DNA of 64,000 bases from Legionella quinlivanii (GTDB taxonomy: Bacteria; Pseudomonadota; Gammaproteobacteria; Legionellales; Legionellaceae), in assembly GCF_900461555.1 (NCBI RefSeq), contig NZ_UGOX01000001.1, positions 381,001 to 445,000 of the forward strand, given 5' to 3'. Made by a program: the position numbers and the translations under genes. The notes under the pieces are model-generated. The model saw only the letters and a list, made by a program, of their open reading frames with translations. It had not been told where the DNA came from and searched no databases. Within the stretch, counting starts at the first letter, position 1. Each line of letters starts with the position of its first letter. Below, piece after piece: positions 1 through 11,011 of this stretch.

Positions 1-3000
1 CATTTGCGCTTTGCAATTTCTGATAATGGAACGGTTACTGAATATCGCTATAACGAGGCAGGGGCATGCCTCAATCGCCGCGTCTATTTAAAATCAGCTT
101 TTGATTTAAGTCCTTCGGATTCAGGACAACCCAGCTTAAGTGATCTGGAGTCCTGGAGCAAACGCCAGCCTGCCGCGCAAATCAGTCTGGTCGCATATCA
201 GTATGACTGGCGCGGACAACTGCAGCAGGAAATCCACTATCAATCAGTGGACGCTGCGGGAAACGGTTTGGAGCAAAACGCGTTAAGAACTTACTATCAA
301 TATGATGCGCGCGGACGTTTGATTGAAAAAACAGTGCCCACTGAATGGGGTGATAACAAAACCTATTTTTTTTATGATGATTTGGGTCGGCTCACCTGTA
401 CCAGAGATAATTTGGGTGTTATCAATCAATATGAATATGACGACAGTCATCAACGAATAATTCAAACGGACAGCAGGGGCTTGAAGACCCTTTATCTTTA
501 TGATCGAAGCGGGCTTCTGTTGTCAAAGCAGCAGCTGGGTAACAATAACCGTGATTTCGGAGTAGAGCGGTTTGAGTATGATAGTGCAGGACGTCTGATT
601 TCAGAAACCGACTGGGAGGGACGGAAAAGTTGGTATTTGTATGACAAGGCAGGGTTGCTTTGCGCCAAAGTCGATAACAAGGGTCATCTGAAGGAATACC
701 GCTACGATGCCGAGGGCCGACTGATTCAGTCCATTGAATACGCCCAAAAAGTAGATGAACAGCAGCTTGGCGGTCTTGATCTGGAACTAATTCGTCCAAC
801 TCACTCAAGTAAAGATCGCTACAACTGGACGTTTTATAATCAATACAATCAAATTGCTTATCAGGTCGATGCCACAGGGGCAATTATTGGTTATCGATAC
901 GATGCACAAGGCCAATTGACTGAAAAAATCGCCTATGCAGAGCGTATAGCAATAACTAATTTGTTTGATGCCATAAAATCGGGAACGATAACCCCGGCTG
1001 AAAATGCTAATGACCGGCACTACCGTTACTATTATGATATTGCCGGGCGTTTGCAGGCCGAAATTAATGCTGAGGGAGCGGCAATCGGCTATCAGTATGA
1101 TCGCTTGGGAAACTGTATTGAAGTCCGTAAATTTTACAATAAGGCAATCCCTGGCGATCTGAAATCATGGGGGGAGATTGAGCCGGCTGCTTCTGACAAA
1201 GATATTGTTAATTACTCATTTTATAATTCGGCTGGTTTAAAGGAAGCGGATATTGATGGCGAAGGGTTTGCCACCAGCTATTACTACAATAACGCGGGTA
1301 TGTTGATCCAAAAAAGACAATATTTTACCGCTTTATCAAAGCCATTGCGTTTGTGTTTGGACAAAGCCTGGGACGATCAAAAACCCAACTGTCATTCCAA
1401 AGACAGGATAACCAGTTATCGCTATGACGAAAGGCAGTTATTAATCGAGGAAAATCAGTCAGGTGGTTTGACCTTGAATTACTTCTACGACAATAGCGGC
1501 TTAATGCTCGAAAAAAGAGCTTTCGATCGTTTCCGGGAGCAAAGCCGCGGTGCACGCTATCAATACGATGAACGCGGCCGACTGATAGCAAACCTCAGTG
1601 CAGAAGGCGAACAGTTATTGCGCAATATCGCGCTTTCAAAAGAGGAAATTGCCGCTATTTGGCAGCAGCATGCTATCCATTATAGTTACAGTAATAATGA
1701 TTCCTTACTGACTAAAACCAATGCGCTTGGGCAAACAGAACGCTATGTTTATGATGAGCAGGGTCGGCTGGTCTTTATTCTCAATGCCGATGGGGAAATC
1801 AGGGAACAGCAATACGATGACTTTGGGAATCTGACCCGTTACATTCAATACAGCAAACATTTTAAAAACCTGTCTCCTGAAATGAATGCTGGCAATTTAC
1901 ACGATTACCTGACACTGCACAAAGATCCCGCAGATGAAGTAACCGAGTATGAATACAACCATCTCGGGCAAGTCATCAGAACCTGTAAAGGTTCTCGCCT
2001 GGAAACAGCGACCCGCTACAATGCTTTTGGCGAAGTGGAGCAACTGACTCAGGATGCCCAGGGAAAATCCCCACTCACAATCAATTATTTCTATGATAAG
2101 CGGGGGCTTCTGGTTTTGCAGCAGGACAGTGCCACAGGAATTTTTCAGCCGCAATCCTGGAGTTACGATCGTTTTGGACGACTGATGATTGCAGTTGACG
2201 CCAATCAAAATAAGACCAGTTACAAATACAACCAGCGAGGGGAATGTACTGCTGTCATCAATGCGAAAGGTAAAGAGAAAACCATACGCTATGACGCGTT
2301 TGCAAGAGTAGTGTATGAGTTTGATCAGCTGCGGACCATTTATGAATATGATGACAGCAACAACAGTGTGACCATCAGACAGCCGGATAAAGGCAGGGAA
2401 GTCAAGACAGAATTTAATGCCTTTGGCGACAAGATTAGCTTCACTGACTTCAATGGTGCGGTTACCTCTTTCACATACGATGTGAATGGGCAATTAATCG
2501 GAAAAAATGAACCATTGGGTCTTCAGTCTTTTTATACTTATGACCGCGCCGGGCAATTAATCAAGGAATCAAAAGACGGCCGTATTACCCAATACACTTA
2601 TGATGCGGCGGGAAGAGTATTGATTAAAACCATCGATCCTGAGGGTTTGAACCTCACCACGCAGTATCATTTTGATGGAGTAGGTCGTCAACTGGAGGTT
2701 ATTGGCCCTGATCAGATTGTTAAACAGTTCAGCTACGACAGTGCTGGAAATTGTATTCGCAGTTGTATTAATCCATCGGGATTGAATTTAATTACAGAGT
2801 ATGAATATGACAATAAGAATCAGCTGACAAGACAAATAGTTCTTAATCCCGGCGGCAAAAACCAGGTTACTGCCTATAAATGGGATGCTTTAGGACGCTG
2901 TACCCAGAAAATAATTGATCCTGAAGGCCTGTCCCTGGTGACGCAATATACCTATGACGCCAAGGGCAATCTCTGCAGTGAAACTGATCCTCGGGGCAAT

Positions 3001-6000
3001 ACCCGGTATTGGATCTATGATGCCATGGATGAATGCCGGTTCCAGATTGATGCGCGGGGCTGTGTTACTGAGTTTAAATATGATTTGCATGGCCGCAATA
3101 TTTGCACTATTCAATATGCCAATGAAGTGCGCCTAAATGCAGTGGCTACAGAAAATGACATGAAACTGCTGCTTAAAAGCAGTAGCGCGGATCGCTACAG
3201 TTTCAAGCAATTTGATTCCGATGGACATGTGCTATTAAGCTTTGATCCAATGGGTTATGCCACTGCATACACCTATGATGTGCAAGGCAATGTCACTCGA
3301 ATAATACGCTATGCAAAACCGGCATCACTTGAGGATTTAAAGAACGGTATCATTCCGGTTTTTGGAAAAACGGAAGCCGGCCGGGTACAGCATCTGGCCT
3401 ATGACAGTTTAAACCGCCTGCGTTATCAGCTGGATGACGAACACCATCTAACTGAGTTTAGATATAATCAAGCTGGCGAAGTGGTTTCCAAAACCCGATT
3501 TGCCAACCGCTTTCTCTTCGATTTAACTCAATTCAATCAGGCTGAGATTGAAAAGTCGATATCCAGAAATCTGCAGTCTGATCAAACCAGCCGTTATAGC
3601 TATGATCAGGCAGGCCGATTGCTTGCTGAGTTAAATGCCGAAGGCTTTGCCGTTAAATATCAATATGATCGCCTGGGTAATCTTATTGCCACGCAGGGTT
3701 TTGCAATACCAGTAAGCGCATCTGATGAAAACTGGTTGTCTGCGCTTAAATCAGATAGTCATGATCGCATTACTCGTTCGGTGTTTGACGCGGCTGGACG
3801 GGAAATCTATCGAATCAGCGCCGAAGGACGTGTGATTGGCCGGCAATATGATGCAGTTGGAAATATTGTCTCTGAAACCAGTTATGCCGTCAGGTTCAAT
3901 CTATCAGAATACTCTGAGGAGAGCTTAGCGTTGGCGCTGCAAAACATCTTGGGAAGAACCACTGCTTATCAATATGACAGCAATGGGCGCCTGACGAATA
4001 AAACAGATGCCGAACATCAGCAGACAGTGTATGACTATGATGTGAATGGCAATCTCATCTCCAAAACAGAAGCGAATAAAGCGATCTGGCGTTATGATTA
4101 TGATGCGTCCAATCAATTAATTACTACCATATCCCCCGAAGTTGATATCGCCTTGGGTTATCAATCGCAACGTCGTTCGATCATTACTAGAAACCTGTAT
4201 GATAACTTCGGAAATATGATTAAAACGGTCAAGGATGCAGAAGGACTCTGCCAAATTCGTGAATATACTTTTGATGCAAACAATCATTGTATACAAATCA
4301 GTTATCCTGATGTTGCCGTCAATAATGCCGACTTAAGCGCCTCAATGAACCGGCAGGAAATAAAGAAAACGCTGAAGGAACTATTTCGATACAATGCTTT
4401 CGGTGAGGTCGAGGCGCAGTCTGATCGGGCCGGTAACTGGCAATATTTTACCTATGATCGCGAGGGGCATTTACGGTTTTCACTGAATCAGCTGGGCGCT
4501 TTAACGGAGTATGAATACAATGATTTGGGCCAGCTAGCTGGAAAAACCAGTTACGCCACCGGTATTTACCTCAAGGCCGGTAGTGAGGTAAACGGCGCAG
4601 AGCTTGCCGATGCCCGTAAAACCAATGGCCTGGATCGTCACGAGTTTTATCAATACGATCGACTGAATCGGCTAATTAAAACAGAAAAAGACAGCATGCG
4701 TTCATTCAACGCGTCCAGCCGCAGTTATGAGTTCTCTACACCCACAACTCGTTATCAATACAATGCCTTCGGAGAAGTCATCAGGACCGATGTCTTGCTG
4801 CATGAGGGAGTCTATGCTTCCAGCCGTCGATACTATGATAAAGATGGATTGCTCACTGGAGAACTTAATGCTGAAAATTATTTAACCCAGTATCAATACA
4901 ATGCCTTTGGTGAATTAAGCCAGCAAACCGAGTACGCCGAGCGAGCCAGCTGCTTTGATGACTTTGATGTTAAACCACCTGCAAGCGCCAGTCTGGATCG
5001 AGTGTTTCTTTATCAATACGATGCTTTGGGAAGGGTTCAGAAAAAAATACAGCGTCAGGTGACTTATCAGCAATTGAATAGCAATGGACAACTAGTGAAT
5101 TTAACCGCTGATATTGTTAATTCCTACGAATACGACGGCATGGGTAACCTGGTAAAAATGACCGATGCCGAGGGGCAGAGCAGTTATTTCAGCTATGATG
5201 CGCTTGGACAGTTAAAAGCCAAAATGGGCCCGCAAACACAGTCTGGGCGCGCTGCCGTATCGTATACCTACGATGGCCTTGGGCATCTCATAGAAACTAT
5301 TCAATATGCGAATGGAGCTACACTCGACAGAGAGGGATTTATTCTTCCGGCAGCATCAGCCAATGACCTTCACACGCTTGATTTTTATGACAGCAATGAT
5401 CAATTGCTCCTGCAGCAGGATGCGATGGGACATTTCAAATTTTATAGTTATGACGAACAAGGCAACATGGCCCGTGCCTGGGAGCTACTTTCCCAGATTG
5501 ACGGAAGCCAGCGGCTTATAGACAAGCGTTATTTTTATGATGCCGGCGGTCATTTGCTGCGAGCGGCTACTCGAAAAGCCAATGGCGACTGGGCCTGTGA
5601 GGATAGCCAATATAATGTGTTCGGCGAAGTGGCTCATAAGGGAATTAATGGACAACTTAATATCCATTATGACTACGATCAGGCGGGGCGTTTATGGCGC
5701 TCTAACTCCGAGGGCTATTATCAATTGTTCATCTATGATTTGAGCGACAAAGTCACGCAAATCATAACCTCTACTAATGCCTTTCGTCCGGCTGCCGGGG
5801 AAGATGGCGTGGATCTGTCGGATAAACAATTTGAAACTGCGCGATCTTTTCAAACGGAATCCTGGGAGTTCGATCTTCAGCGTCAGAATAATCTCTATGA
5901 CAATCTGGGCAATTTGCTGGCGCAAAGCCGCGAGTCGACAGAAAATCCACTGACGATTAACGATAGTGTCCATCTGAAAACAATCAATCAGACGTACAGC

Positions 6001-9000
6001 TATGATCGCTGGGGAAATGTGTTGAGCCATCGTAATGCCAATGGCTATGAAACAAACTATCAGTATAACGGCTTAAACCAGATCACTGAACAGGAGCTTC
6101 CCCAGGTAATGGCTTATGATGAACATGGTGTCGGCCGATTAATCAATCCTCGGCTGTTGTATGCCTACGACCGCCTGGGTCGATTAATAGGTTTTACGGA
6201 TGCTAATGGACATACGGTAACAAAAGTATTGGATGCCTCAGGGAATGTAATACAGGAGCGAGATGCGAAAGGTGGGCTGAGGCAGAAATACTATGATATT
6301 TTAGGCCGGCTGAAAGAAAGCATCAATGAGTTGGGCGGTTCTACGGTTTATCTTTACGACAAAGCAAATCGTTTGACCGGCATTCAGACCTCGGCTAGTA
6401 AACAGCAATATTTCTACGATGAGGCTGGCCAGCTTCTGCAGCAAATAGATGGTGAAAACAATACTTCTCTGTTTGTGTACGATGAGTTGGGAAATTTAAT
6501 CGGCAAGCGAAATACTTTTGGATATTGGCGATCAATGGTTTATGACGATGCCGGTCATAAACTTGCCGAAACGGATGAGTTAGGCCATGTACAAAGCTGG
6601 AGCTATCAGGATGGACGACTGGTTTCGCACACTGATCTTGGCCAGCATCAGACCATTTATCGATATAACCGAAACGGTTTGCTGCTTTCAGAATCAGGCT
6701 CTGGGCGCTCAATAGACTATCATTACCAGGGCGATGGCAGTCTTAGACAATACGTGGATAACACACGCGGCGAGGTGCTGAATTATCAGTATGACAATGA
6801 GGGAAATGTCAGCAGCAAACAAAGTTCTCGCATCAATCCTGGAAAAGACGGCTGGCTGCTTGAGTCTGATCACTATGAATATGACAGTCTCGGACGATTA
6901 ACCTCTGTCAGGCGAGCCCATCCCGATGATGTGGATAGCCGTTTCCCGCAGCAGGATAAAAGTCTGTTATCAATCGATTATCAATACGATGCGGCGAGTA
7001 ATTTAAGGCATAGTCTTATCACCGCAAACTATGGCGGATATGAAAAAGCCAGTAGTGATGAATACTACAGTTATGATGAAAACAACCGCGTTAAAGTCAG
7101 TAAAGGAAAATTGCTCGATGGCAATATACAAATTGATAAAGATCAGGGAAGTCTTCTTGCTTATGATGCCGCTGGTAATTTAACCGGGGCGGATAAATAT
7201 GAGGAAGAGATCCTTCATCATTATTTATATGGGTACAATAAGAATAATCAACTGGAGTGGACGCAGAAAGATAATATAACCCTGGAGTCACGAAAGTATA
7301 ATCAGGCGGGGCAGGTCATAGAGGAGCGTCTCTTTGATGCGAGGGGAAATGTCGCTCAGATTAATCGCTCAAGTTATAAAAACGGCTTTTTGGATTATGT
7401 AACTACCACCCGCCCGGTAGGAAATCTTGAGCATCTGGTGAGCCAAAACACGTTTTACTACGATGTTGCAGAAAATCTGACGGCGGAAAGGCTGCGGGTG
7501 GAAAAACAAGGGCAAAACGCGGGATATACACTGACGCATGAATATCGTTTTGCCTGGTGGGATGATTATCGCCGCTCAGAAGATTACGCTACATTGAGTA
7601 TTGACTATCAGGCCTCAACCTATGGTTTGAGCATGCGAATTTATGATGTGAATGGTCAATTACAAGACGCGATTGATCAACAGCCCGACTCCAGCGGCAC
7701 CAACAGCGCGCATTATTCCAGCAGCGCTGTGGACGGCATCCGCTCGCGAGAGGATCAAGCCGGTAAAACCAGCTATCTCAGTGTGAATGGGAAACATATT
7801 GCGGATATAAAACTGGATGCCGCCACCGGCAAGCAAACGTTGACAGTCTACGGCGGTTTTACTCCGGAAGGCAGCGCCCATCCTTCACAAAAAACCAACC
7901 CATGGATATGGAATCCCAGCGTCGGTCATGGCAATTTCAACGTCTTTTTTCAGAACGGCAGAACGACTGCGGAATCCATGCAATCCCGAAACGAGCCGAA
8001 TGATGCAATAAGCCCCAATAGCCCGCAGGATAATTTAGGAAGCTACACCGTCAGTGCAGGGGATACTTTGGAGTCAATCGCCCTGCAGGTCTATGGCGAT
8101 AGCAGCTTATGGTATTTAATTGCAGATGCCAATGGCATCACCAGTCGTGAGGAGAGGGCGGGAAGTTCTTCACAAATGCATACAGGACAGCGGCTGGTTT
8201 TGCCTCCTGTTTTCTCAAATCAGCATAATAGCTCCGATACGAACAACGTGCTCAGAGAAGATTATTTTATAGGCAACACCAGTGCGACTGCACCCATGCC
8301 CAAACCGCTATCAACGGACTCATCCCCTGTTCAACGAAAGCATCATAAATTGCTCGGCAAAGTACTGACTGCAGTAGTCGGTACCATTATTACCGTTTTG
8401 GCTGCAGCAGCAGCTGCGAGTATCCTTGCTCCTTCTGCCCTTGCGATTAACGGCTTGGGGGGTATCTTTAAATTGGGATTATCCACTCTGTGGGGCGGAT
8501 CTTCTCTAGGTATTAGTTTAGGAGCAAGCTTAAGTGCCGGTTTTATTGGCAATATGGCCAGCCAGGGTGTTGCCAGTATGGCCGGCTTACAAGAAGGAAT
8601 GCATTGGGGTGCTGCATTGACCACCGCATTAGCCACTATGGCAAGTGCCGGTTTAATGCGCGGCATGAAAATAGATGGATTTGCAAAAGATGCTCTAGGC
8701 TTTTTAAACGACAAGTCGCCTACTCTATTCAATTTTTCTTCTGCAGCAGAAATGATGAGTCAAAATGCACTCAGCCAGGGAATAACACTCGCTGCCAACC
8801 AGCAAAAGCATTTCGACTGGCAAAGACTGGCCGCCAGTGGTGTAACAGCAGGTCTGATGGGAGGAGAGGCAGGGGGAAGAGTCAGTAATGCCTTAAGAGC
8901 AATCGATAAAACTGAAATGATTAATACTCAGCTTAATTCATTACTAAATCAAGGCAGCCACGCCCTTCTAACCGGCCAAAGCATCAACACTTTGCAGATA

Positions 9001-10035
9001 CTGGAAGACAATCTGGGAGATAGCATAGGTCAGGGCATTATGAAATCAGCAATTCAAGATTCTGAAACTAATGAGCCAGACACCGACAATTCCAGCTCAA
9101 GCCCGGAAGACAGCATCGAATCCCTCTATCTCGACAATGACGAGAGTATTGTTCTGAACCTCAACGAAAATTCAACCGCCCAATCTATCCTTCCCCCGAC
9201 AGATCCTTTATCCTTGGCAACAAGCAACGAATTAGACTTAAGAAACACCCTCACGGATCTATACAATTATGGAAAGAACTCAGTAATGGATAGATACAAC
9301 AGCTTAACCCAAGGTTTAAATGACCTTGAAAAAGAATACAACGTCAGATCCCACTTCTATGACATATTAAGAGATCTGAAACCAGAACCGATTGACAATA
9401 CCCCCAGCTGGCTCGAAGATGTCGGCTCGTTTGGAATTGATCTCATACCCGTAGTAGGCCAAATTAAAGGAGGCATGGAGTTTTATACCGGCCGAGACAT
9501 GGTAAGTCTCCAGGAAATGAACGGCAGTATGGCCCTTCTATCCCTAATTCCCCTCGCCAAACCACTCATCAAAACAGTTAAGTTTTTGAGTAAAACTAAG
9601 GCTGGAAAAGTGATTTCAACATATAAAGCAACTATCATAAGACACTCAGCAAATGCAGCTATAGCTGGTGGGAGTTCTTATGGTGCAGCTGTGTCAACGG
9701 GGGATGAGCATCCCATACAAACGGCTATACTGGCAACATTTGCGGGAATGATTGTCGGGTGCAAAGTAAATCCTAGTAGAGCAACTGCCGCTAAAATTAA
9801 TTTTCTTGCAGGTGGGAGCATAAGCTACGCTAATCAAGGAGTTGATTGGTATAAGACTGGGAAACCTGTAAGTTTAGGAAAAGTTTTCATAAACGCTACT
9901 TTTACAAGCCTAGGGGCTGCTTGGACTTGGGGCATGCCTGCAATTACAGCGGCAATGCTGAGATTTCAAACTGAAACGCCATCCATAAAAATAGGGGAAG
10001 AGCTCTATGACAAAATTTACCAAACAAAATCTTAA
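1..10035 (+). CDS. Giant YD/RHS-repeat polymorphic toxin-like protein (5' partial)
   Basis: The frame is already open at base 1, so the true start lies upstream; 3,343 or more residues are visible. Residues 1 to about 2,600 are near-continuous YD repeats (many YDxxGR/YDxxGN/YEYD units), which in RHS proteins form a shell around a C-terminal toxin. A LysM-like module follows at about 2679-2740 (begins SYTVSAGDTLESIA, ends RLVLPP). Then come an Ala-rich hydrophobic stretch at about 2783-2816 and a pre-toxin TG-like segment at about 3137-3175 (IDLIPVVGQIKGG, YTGRD). The last ~140 residues are hydrophobic and Gly/Ala-rich, and I do not recognise a catalytic motif there. I see no classic DPxGL core-end motif. 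The DNA of the tip is visibly AT-richer than the repeat region, as expected for exchangeable toxin tips. The gene overlaps the next one by 29 bp. The repeat family is certain; the toxin role is inferred from architecture. Confidence 0.88.
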   Translation, partial: HLRFAISDNGTVTEYRYNEAGACLNRRVYLKSAFDLSPSDSGQPSLSDLESWSKRQPAAQISLVAYQYDWRGQLQQEIHYQSVDAAGNGLEQNALRTYYQYDARGRLIEKTVPTEWGDNKTYFFYDDLGRLTCTRDNLGVINQYEYDDSHQRIIQTDSRGLKTLYLYDRSGLLLSKQQLGNNNRDFGVERFEYDSAGRLISETDWEGRKSWYLYDKAGLLCAKVDNKGHLKEYRYDAEGRLIQSIEYAQKVDEQQLGGLDLELIRPTHSSKDRYNWTFYNQYNQIAYQVDATGAIIGYRYDAQGQLTEKIAYAERIAITNLFDAIKSGTITPAENANDRHYRYYYDIAGRLQAEINAEGAAIGYQYDRLGNCIEVRKFYNKAIPGDLKSWGEIEPAASDKDIVNYSFYNSAGLKEADIDGEGFATSYYYNNAGMLIQKRQYFTALSKPLRLCLDKAWDDQKPNCHSKDRITSYRYDERQLLIEENQSGGLTLNYFYDNSGLMLEKRAFDRFREQSRGARYQYDERGRLIANLSAEGEQLLRNIALSKEEIAAIWQQHAIHYSYSNNDSLLTKTNALGQTERYVYDEQGRLVFILNADGEIREQQYDDFGNLTRYIQYSKHFKNLSPEMNAGNLHDYLTLHKDPADEVTEYEYNHLGQVIRTCKGSRLETATRYNAFGEVEQLTQDAQGKSPLTINYFYDKRGLLVLQQDSATGIFQPQSWSYDRFGRLMIAVDANQNKTSYKYNQRGECTAVINAKGKEKTIRYDAFARVVYEFDQLRTIYEYDDSNNSVTIRQPDKGREVKTEFNAFGDKISFTDFNGAVTSFTYDVNGQLIGKNEPLGLQSFYTYDRAGQLIKESKDGRITQYTYDAAGRVLIKTIDPEGLNLTTQYHFDGVGRQLEVIGPDQIVKQFSYDSAGNCIRSCINPSGLNLITEYEYDNKNQLTRQIVLNPGGKNQVTAYKWDALGRCTQKIIDPEGLSLVTQYTYDAKGNLCSETDPRGNTRYWIYDAMDECRFQIDARGCVTEFKYDLHGRNICTIQYANEVRLNAVATENDMKLLLKSSSADRYSFKQFDSDGHVLLSFDPMGYATAYTYDVQGNVTRIIRYAKPASLEDLKNGIIPVFGKTEAGRVQHLAYDSLNRLRYQLDDEHHLTEFRYNQAGEVVSKTRFANRFLFDLTQFNQAEIEKSISRNLQSDQTSRYSYDQAGRLLAELNAEGFAVKYQYDRLGNLIATQGFAIPVSASDENWLSALKSDSHDRITRSVFDAAGREIYRISAEGRVIGRQYDAVGNIVSETSYAVRFNLSEYSEESLALALQNILGRTTAYQYDSNGRLTNKTDAEHQQTVYDYDVNGNLISKTEANKAIWRYDYDASNQLITTISPEVDIALGYQSQRRSIITRNLYDNFGNMIKTVKDAEGLCQIREYTFDANNHCIQISYPDVAVNNADLSASMNRQEIKKTLKELFRYNAFGEVEAQSDRAGNWQYFTYDREGHLRFSLNQLGALTEYEYNDLGQLAGKTSYATGIYLKAGSEVNGAELADARKTNGLDRHEFYQYDRLNRLIKTEKDSMRSFNASSRSYEFSTPTTRYQYNAFGEVIRTDVLLHEGVYASSRRYYDKDGLLTGELNAENYLTQYQYNAFGELSQQTEYAERASCFDDFDVKPPASASLDRVFLYQYDALGRVQKKIQRQVTYQQLNSNGQLVNLTADIVNSYEYDGMGNLVKMTDAEGQSSYFSYDALGQLKAKMGPQTQSGRAAVSYTYDGLGHLIETIQYANGATLDREGFILPAASANDLHTLDFYDSNDQLLLQQDAMGHFKFYSYDEQGNMARAWELLSQIDGSQRLIDKRYFYDAGGHLLRAATRKANGDWACEDSQYNVFGEVAHKGINGQLNIHYDYDQAGRLWRSNSEGYYQLFIYDLSDKVTQIITSTNAFRPAAGEDGVDLSDKQFETARSFQTESWEFDLQRQNNLYDNLGNLLAQSRESTENPLTINDSVHLKTINQTYSYDRWGNVLSHRNANGYETNYQYNGLNQITEQELPQVMAYDEHGVGRLINPRLLYAYDRLGRLIGFTDANGHTVTKVLDASGNVIQERDAKGGLRQKYYDILGRLKESINELGGSTVYLYDKANRLTGIQTSASKQQYFYDEAGQLLQQIDGENNTSLFVYDELGNLIGKRNTFGYWRSMVYDDAGHKLAETDELGHVQSWSYQDGRLVSHTDLGQHQTIYRYNRNGLLLSESGSGRSIDYHYQGDGSLRQYVDNTRGEVLNYQYDNEGNVSSKQSSRINPGKDGWLLESDHYEYDSLGRLTSVRRAHPDDVDSRFPQQDKSLLSIDYQYDAASNLRHSLITANYGGYEKASSDEYYSYDENNRVKVSKGKLLDGNIQIDKDQGSLLAYDAAGNLTGADKYEEEILHHYLYGYNKNNQLEWTQKDNITLESRKYNQAGQVIEERLFDARGNVAQINRSSYKNGFLDYVTTTRPVGNLEHLVSQNTFYYDVAENLTAERLRVEKQGQNAGYTLTHEYRFAWWDDYRRSEDYATLSIDYQASTYGLSMRIYDVNGQLQDAIDQQPDSSGTNSAHYSSSAVDGIRSREDQAGKTSYLSVNGKHIADIKLDAATGKQTLTVYGGFTPEGSAHPSQKTNPWIWNPSVGHGNFNVFFQNGRTTAESMQSRNEPNDAISPNSPQDNLGSYTVSAGDTLESIALQVYGDSSLWYLIADANGITSREERAGSSSQMHTGQRLVLPPVFSNQHNSSDTNNVLREDYFIGNTSATAPMPKPLSTDSSPVQRKHHKLLGKVLTAVVGTIITVLAAAAAASILAPSALAINGLGGIFKLGLSTLWGGSSLGISLGASLSAGFIGNMASQGVASMAGLQEGMHWGAALTTALATMASAGLMRGMKIDGFAKDALGFLNDKSPTLFNFSSAAEMMSQNALSQGITLAANQQKHFDWQRLAASGVTAGLMGGEAGGRVSNALRAIDKTEMINTQLNSLLNQGSHALLTGQSINTLQILEDNLGDSIGQGIMKSAIQDSETNEPDTDNSSSSPEDSIESLYLDNDESIVLNLNENSTAQSILPPTDPLSLATSNELDLRNTLTDLYNYGKNSVMDRYNSLTQGLNDLEKEYNVRSHFYDILRDLKPEPIDNTPSWLEDVGSFGIDLIPVVGQIKGGMEFYTGRDMVSLQEMNGSMALLSLIPLAKPLIKTVKFLSKTKAGKVISTYKATIIRHSANAAIAGGSSYGAAVSTGDEHPIQTAILATFAGMIVGCKVNPSRATAAKINFLAGGSISYANQGVDWYKTGKPVSLGKVFINATFTSLGAAWTWGMPAITAAMLRFQTETPSIKIGEELYDKIYQTKS

Positions 10036-11011
10036 GTTTGTTGATGTAAGTCTAGGACCAAAAGGCTTCTTGATATGGATGTTTTTTCCTGCATTGTTTT
10101 TTATTCTTTTTTTAATGACAATATGCATTGATGCATTACTACACATTTCTGAAGCCCAAGACGCCTTGGTTCATTTGATAGGTGGTTCAATGGTTTCTTG
10201 GTTCCTTTTCCGAGTGAGCTGTACATTGTTATTCGCTTTGAAAAGTGTCCAAGAAATAATAGTAGACGGAGATTACCTCTGTCTAAGATCATTTTTGGGA
10301 AGGAAGGACCGATTCCACATTGATACACTATTGGACGTAACCTATTTAAAAAATAATTGGTTCTTTACAGAATCACCTATTTTTAAGGTTGGCGGTGAAC
10401 ACATAGAATTATTATTCAAGACTAAATCGAAAGTTTACATAGGGGATAACGTAGATGGATACAGTGAGCTGAAAGCTATTTTAGGTAAAAAAATTAATCA
10501 GAGGTTGAAACTAGACAATCAGGAATTAAACTTTGTTGACCATATTTATGGTTCAAAAGGAAGACAAATTTGGCTGGCCCTCCCCTCTTGTGTATTTTTT
10601 ATTCTCGTCTTTTTTTGCGGAATCGTATGCTTTTCTAATAGCAGCTTGAATGCTGTTGAACGTATTGTGATTATTTTGGGTATTCTATTGGCGATGGCTT
10701 TTGTTGTACTAAGTATGCGCACAATATTTCTTGCAACTAAAACGGCACAGAATGTGAGCATTGATAATAACTCAATAAAAATTAGATTTTTTTCGGGATG
10801 TACTAAAAAGTATTTTTTTTCCGAAATTATCTCAATCCAGGAAGTAAAAAATACTAGGTTTTTCACGGAAGACTCAAATCTGTTTATGCAGGACAAGAAT
10901 CATTTATTGATTAAACTTCAAAATAAGAAAAAAATCTATATGAGCGAAAACTTTGAGTATTATGATAAATTGAAGTTAGCATTATTAGAAAGATTTGATC
11001 AGCCTTGCTAG
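10007..11011 (+). CDS. Membrane protein with internal duplication, candidate immunity protein
   Basis: This 334-residue protein starts inside the 3' end of the RHS gene. Its ATG at 10007 has a good ribosome site (AGGGGAAG at 9993-10000). It consists of two homologous halves, residues about 8-165 and 167-334. Each begins with a conserved (K/N)FVD..xG.KGxxIW segment, followed by two hydrophobic transmembrane stretches and then a soluble PH-like stretch. The soluble parts align (IIVDGDYLCLRSFLG with VSIDNNSIKIRFFSG; WFFTES with RFFTED), and both end in KVYIGDN/KIYMSEN followed by a Y..LK motif. Small membrane proteins directly after, and translationally coupled to, RHS toxin tips are commonly immunity proteins; that role here is inference. 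The gene is strongly AT-rich. A general bPH-type membrane protein is the alternative. Confidence 0.7.
   Translation: MTKFTKQNLKFVDVSLGPKGFLIWMFFPALFFILFLMTICIDALLHISEAQDALVHLIGGSMVSWFLFRVSCTLLFALKSVQEIIVDGDYLCLRSFLGRKDRFHIDTLLDVTYLKNNWFFTESPIFKVGGEHIELLFKTKSKVYIGDNVDGYSELKAILGKKINQRLKLDNQELNFVDHIYGSKGRQIWLALPSCVFFILVFFCGIVCFSNSSLNAVERIVIILGILLAMAFVVLSMRTIFLATKTAQNVSIDNNSIKIRFFSGCTKKYFFSEIISIQEVKNTRFFTEDSNLFMQDKNHLLIKLQNKKKIYMSENFEYYDKLKLALLERFDQPC

Noticed and set aside
422..883. Long minus-strand frames within the RHS gene
   Set aside because: Repetitive YD codons create open antisense frames; composition and lack of ribosome sites show they are shadows.
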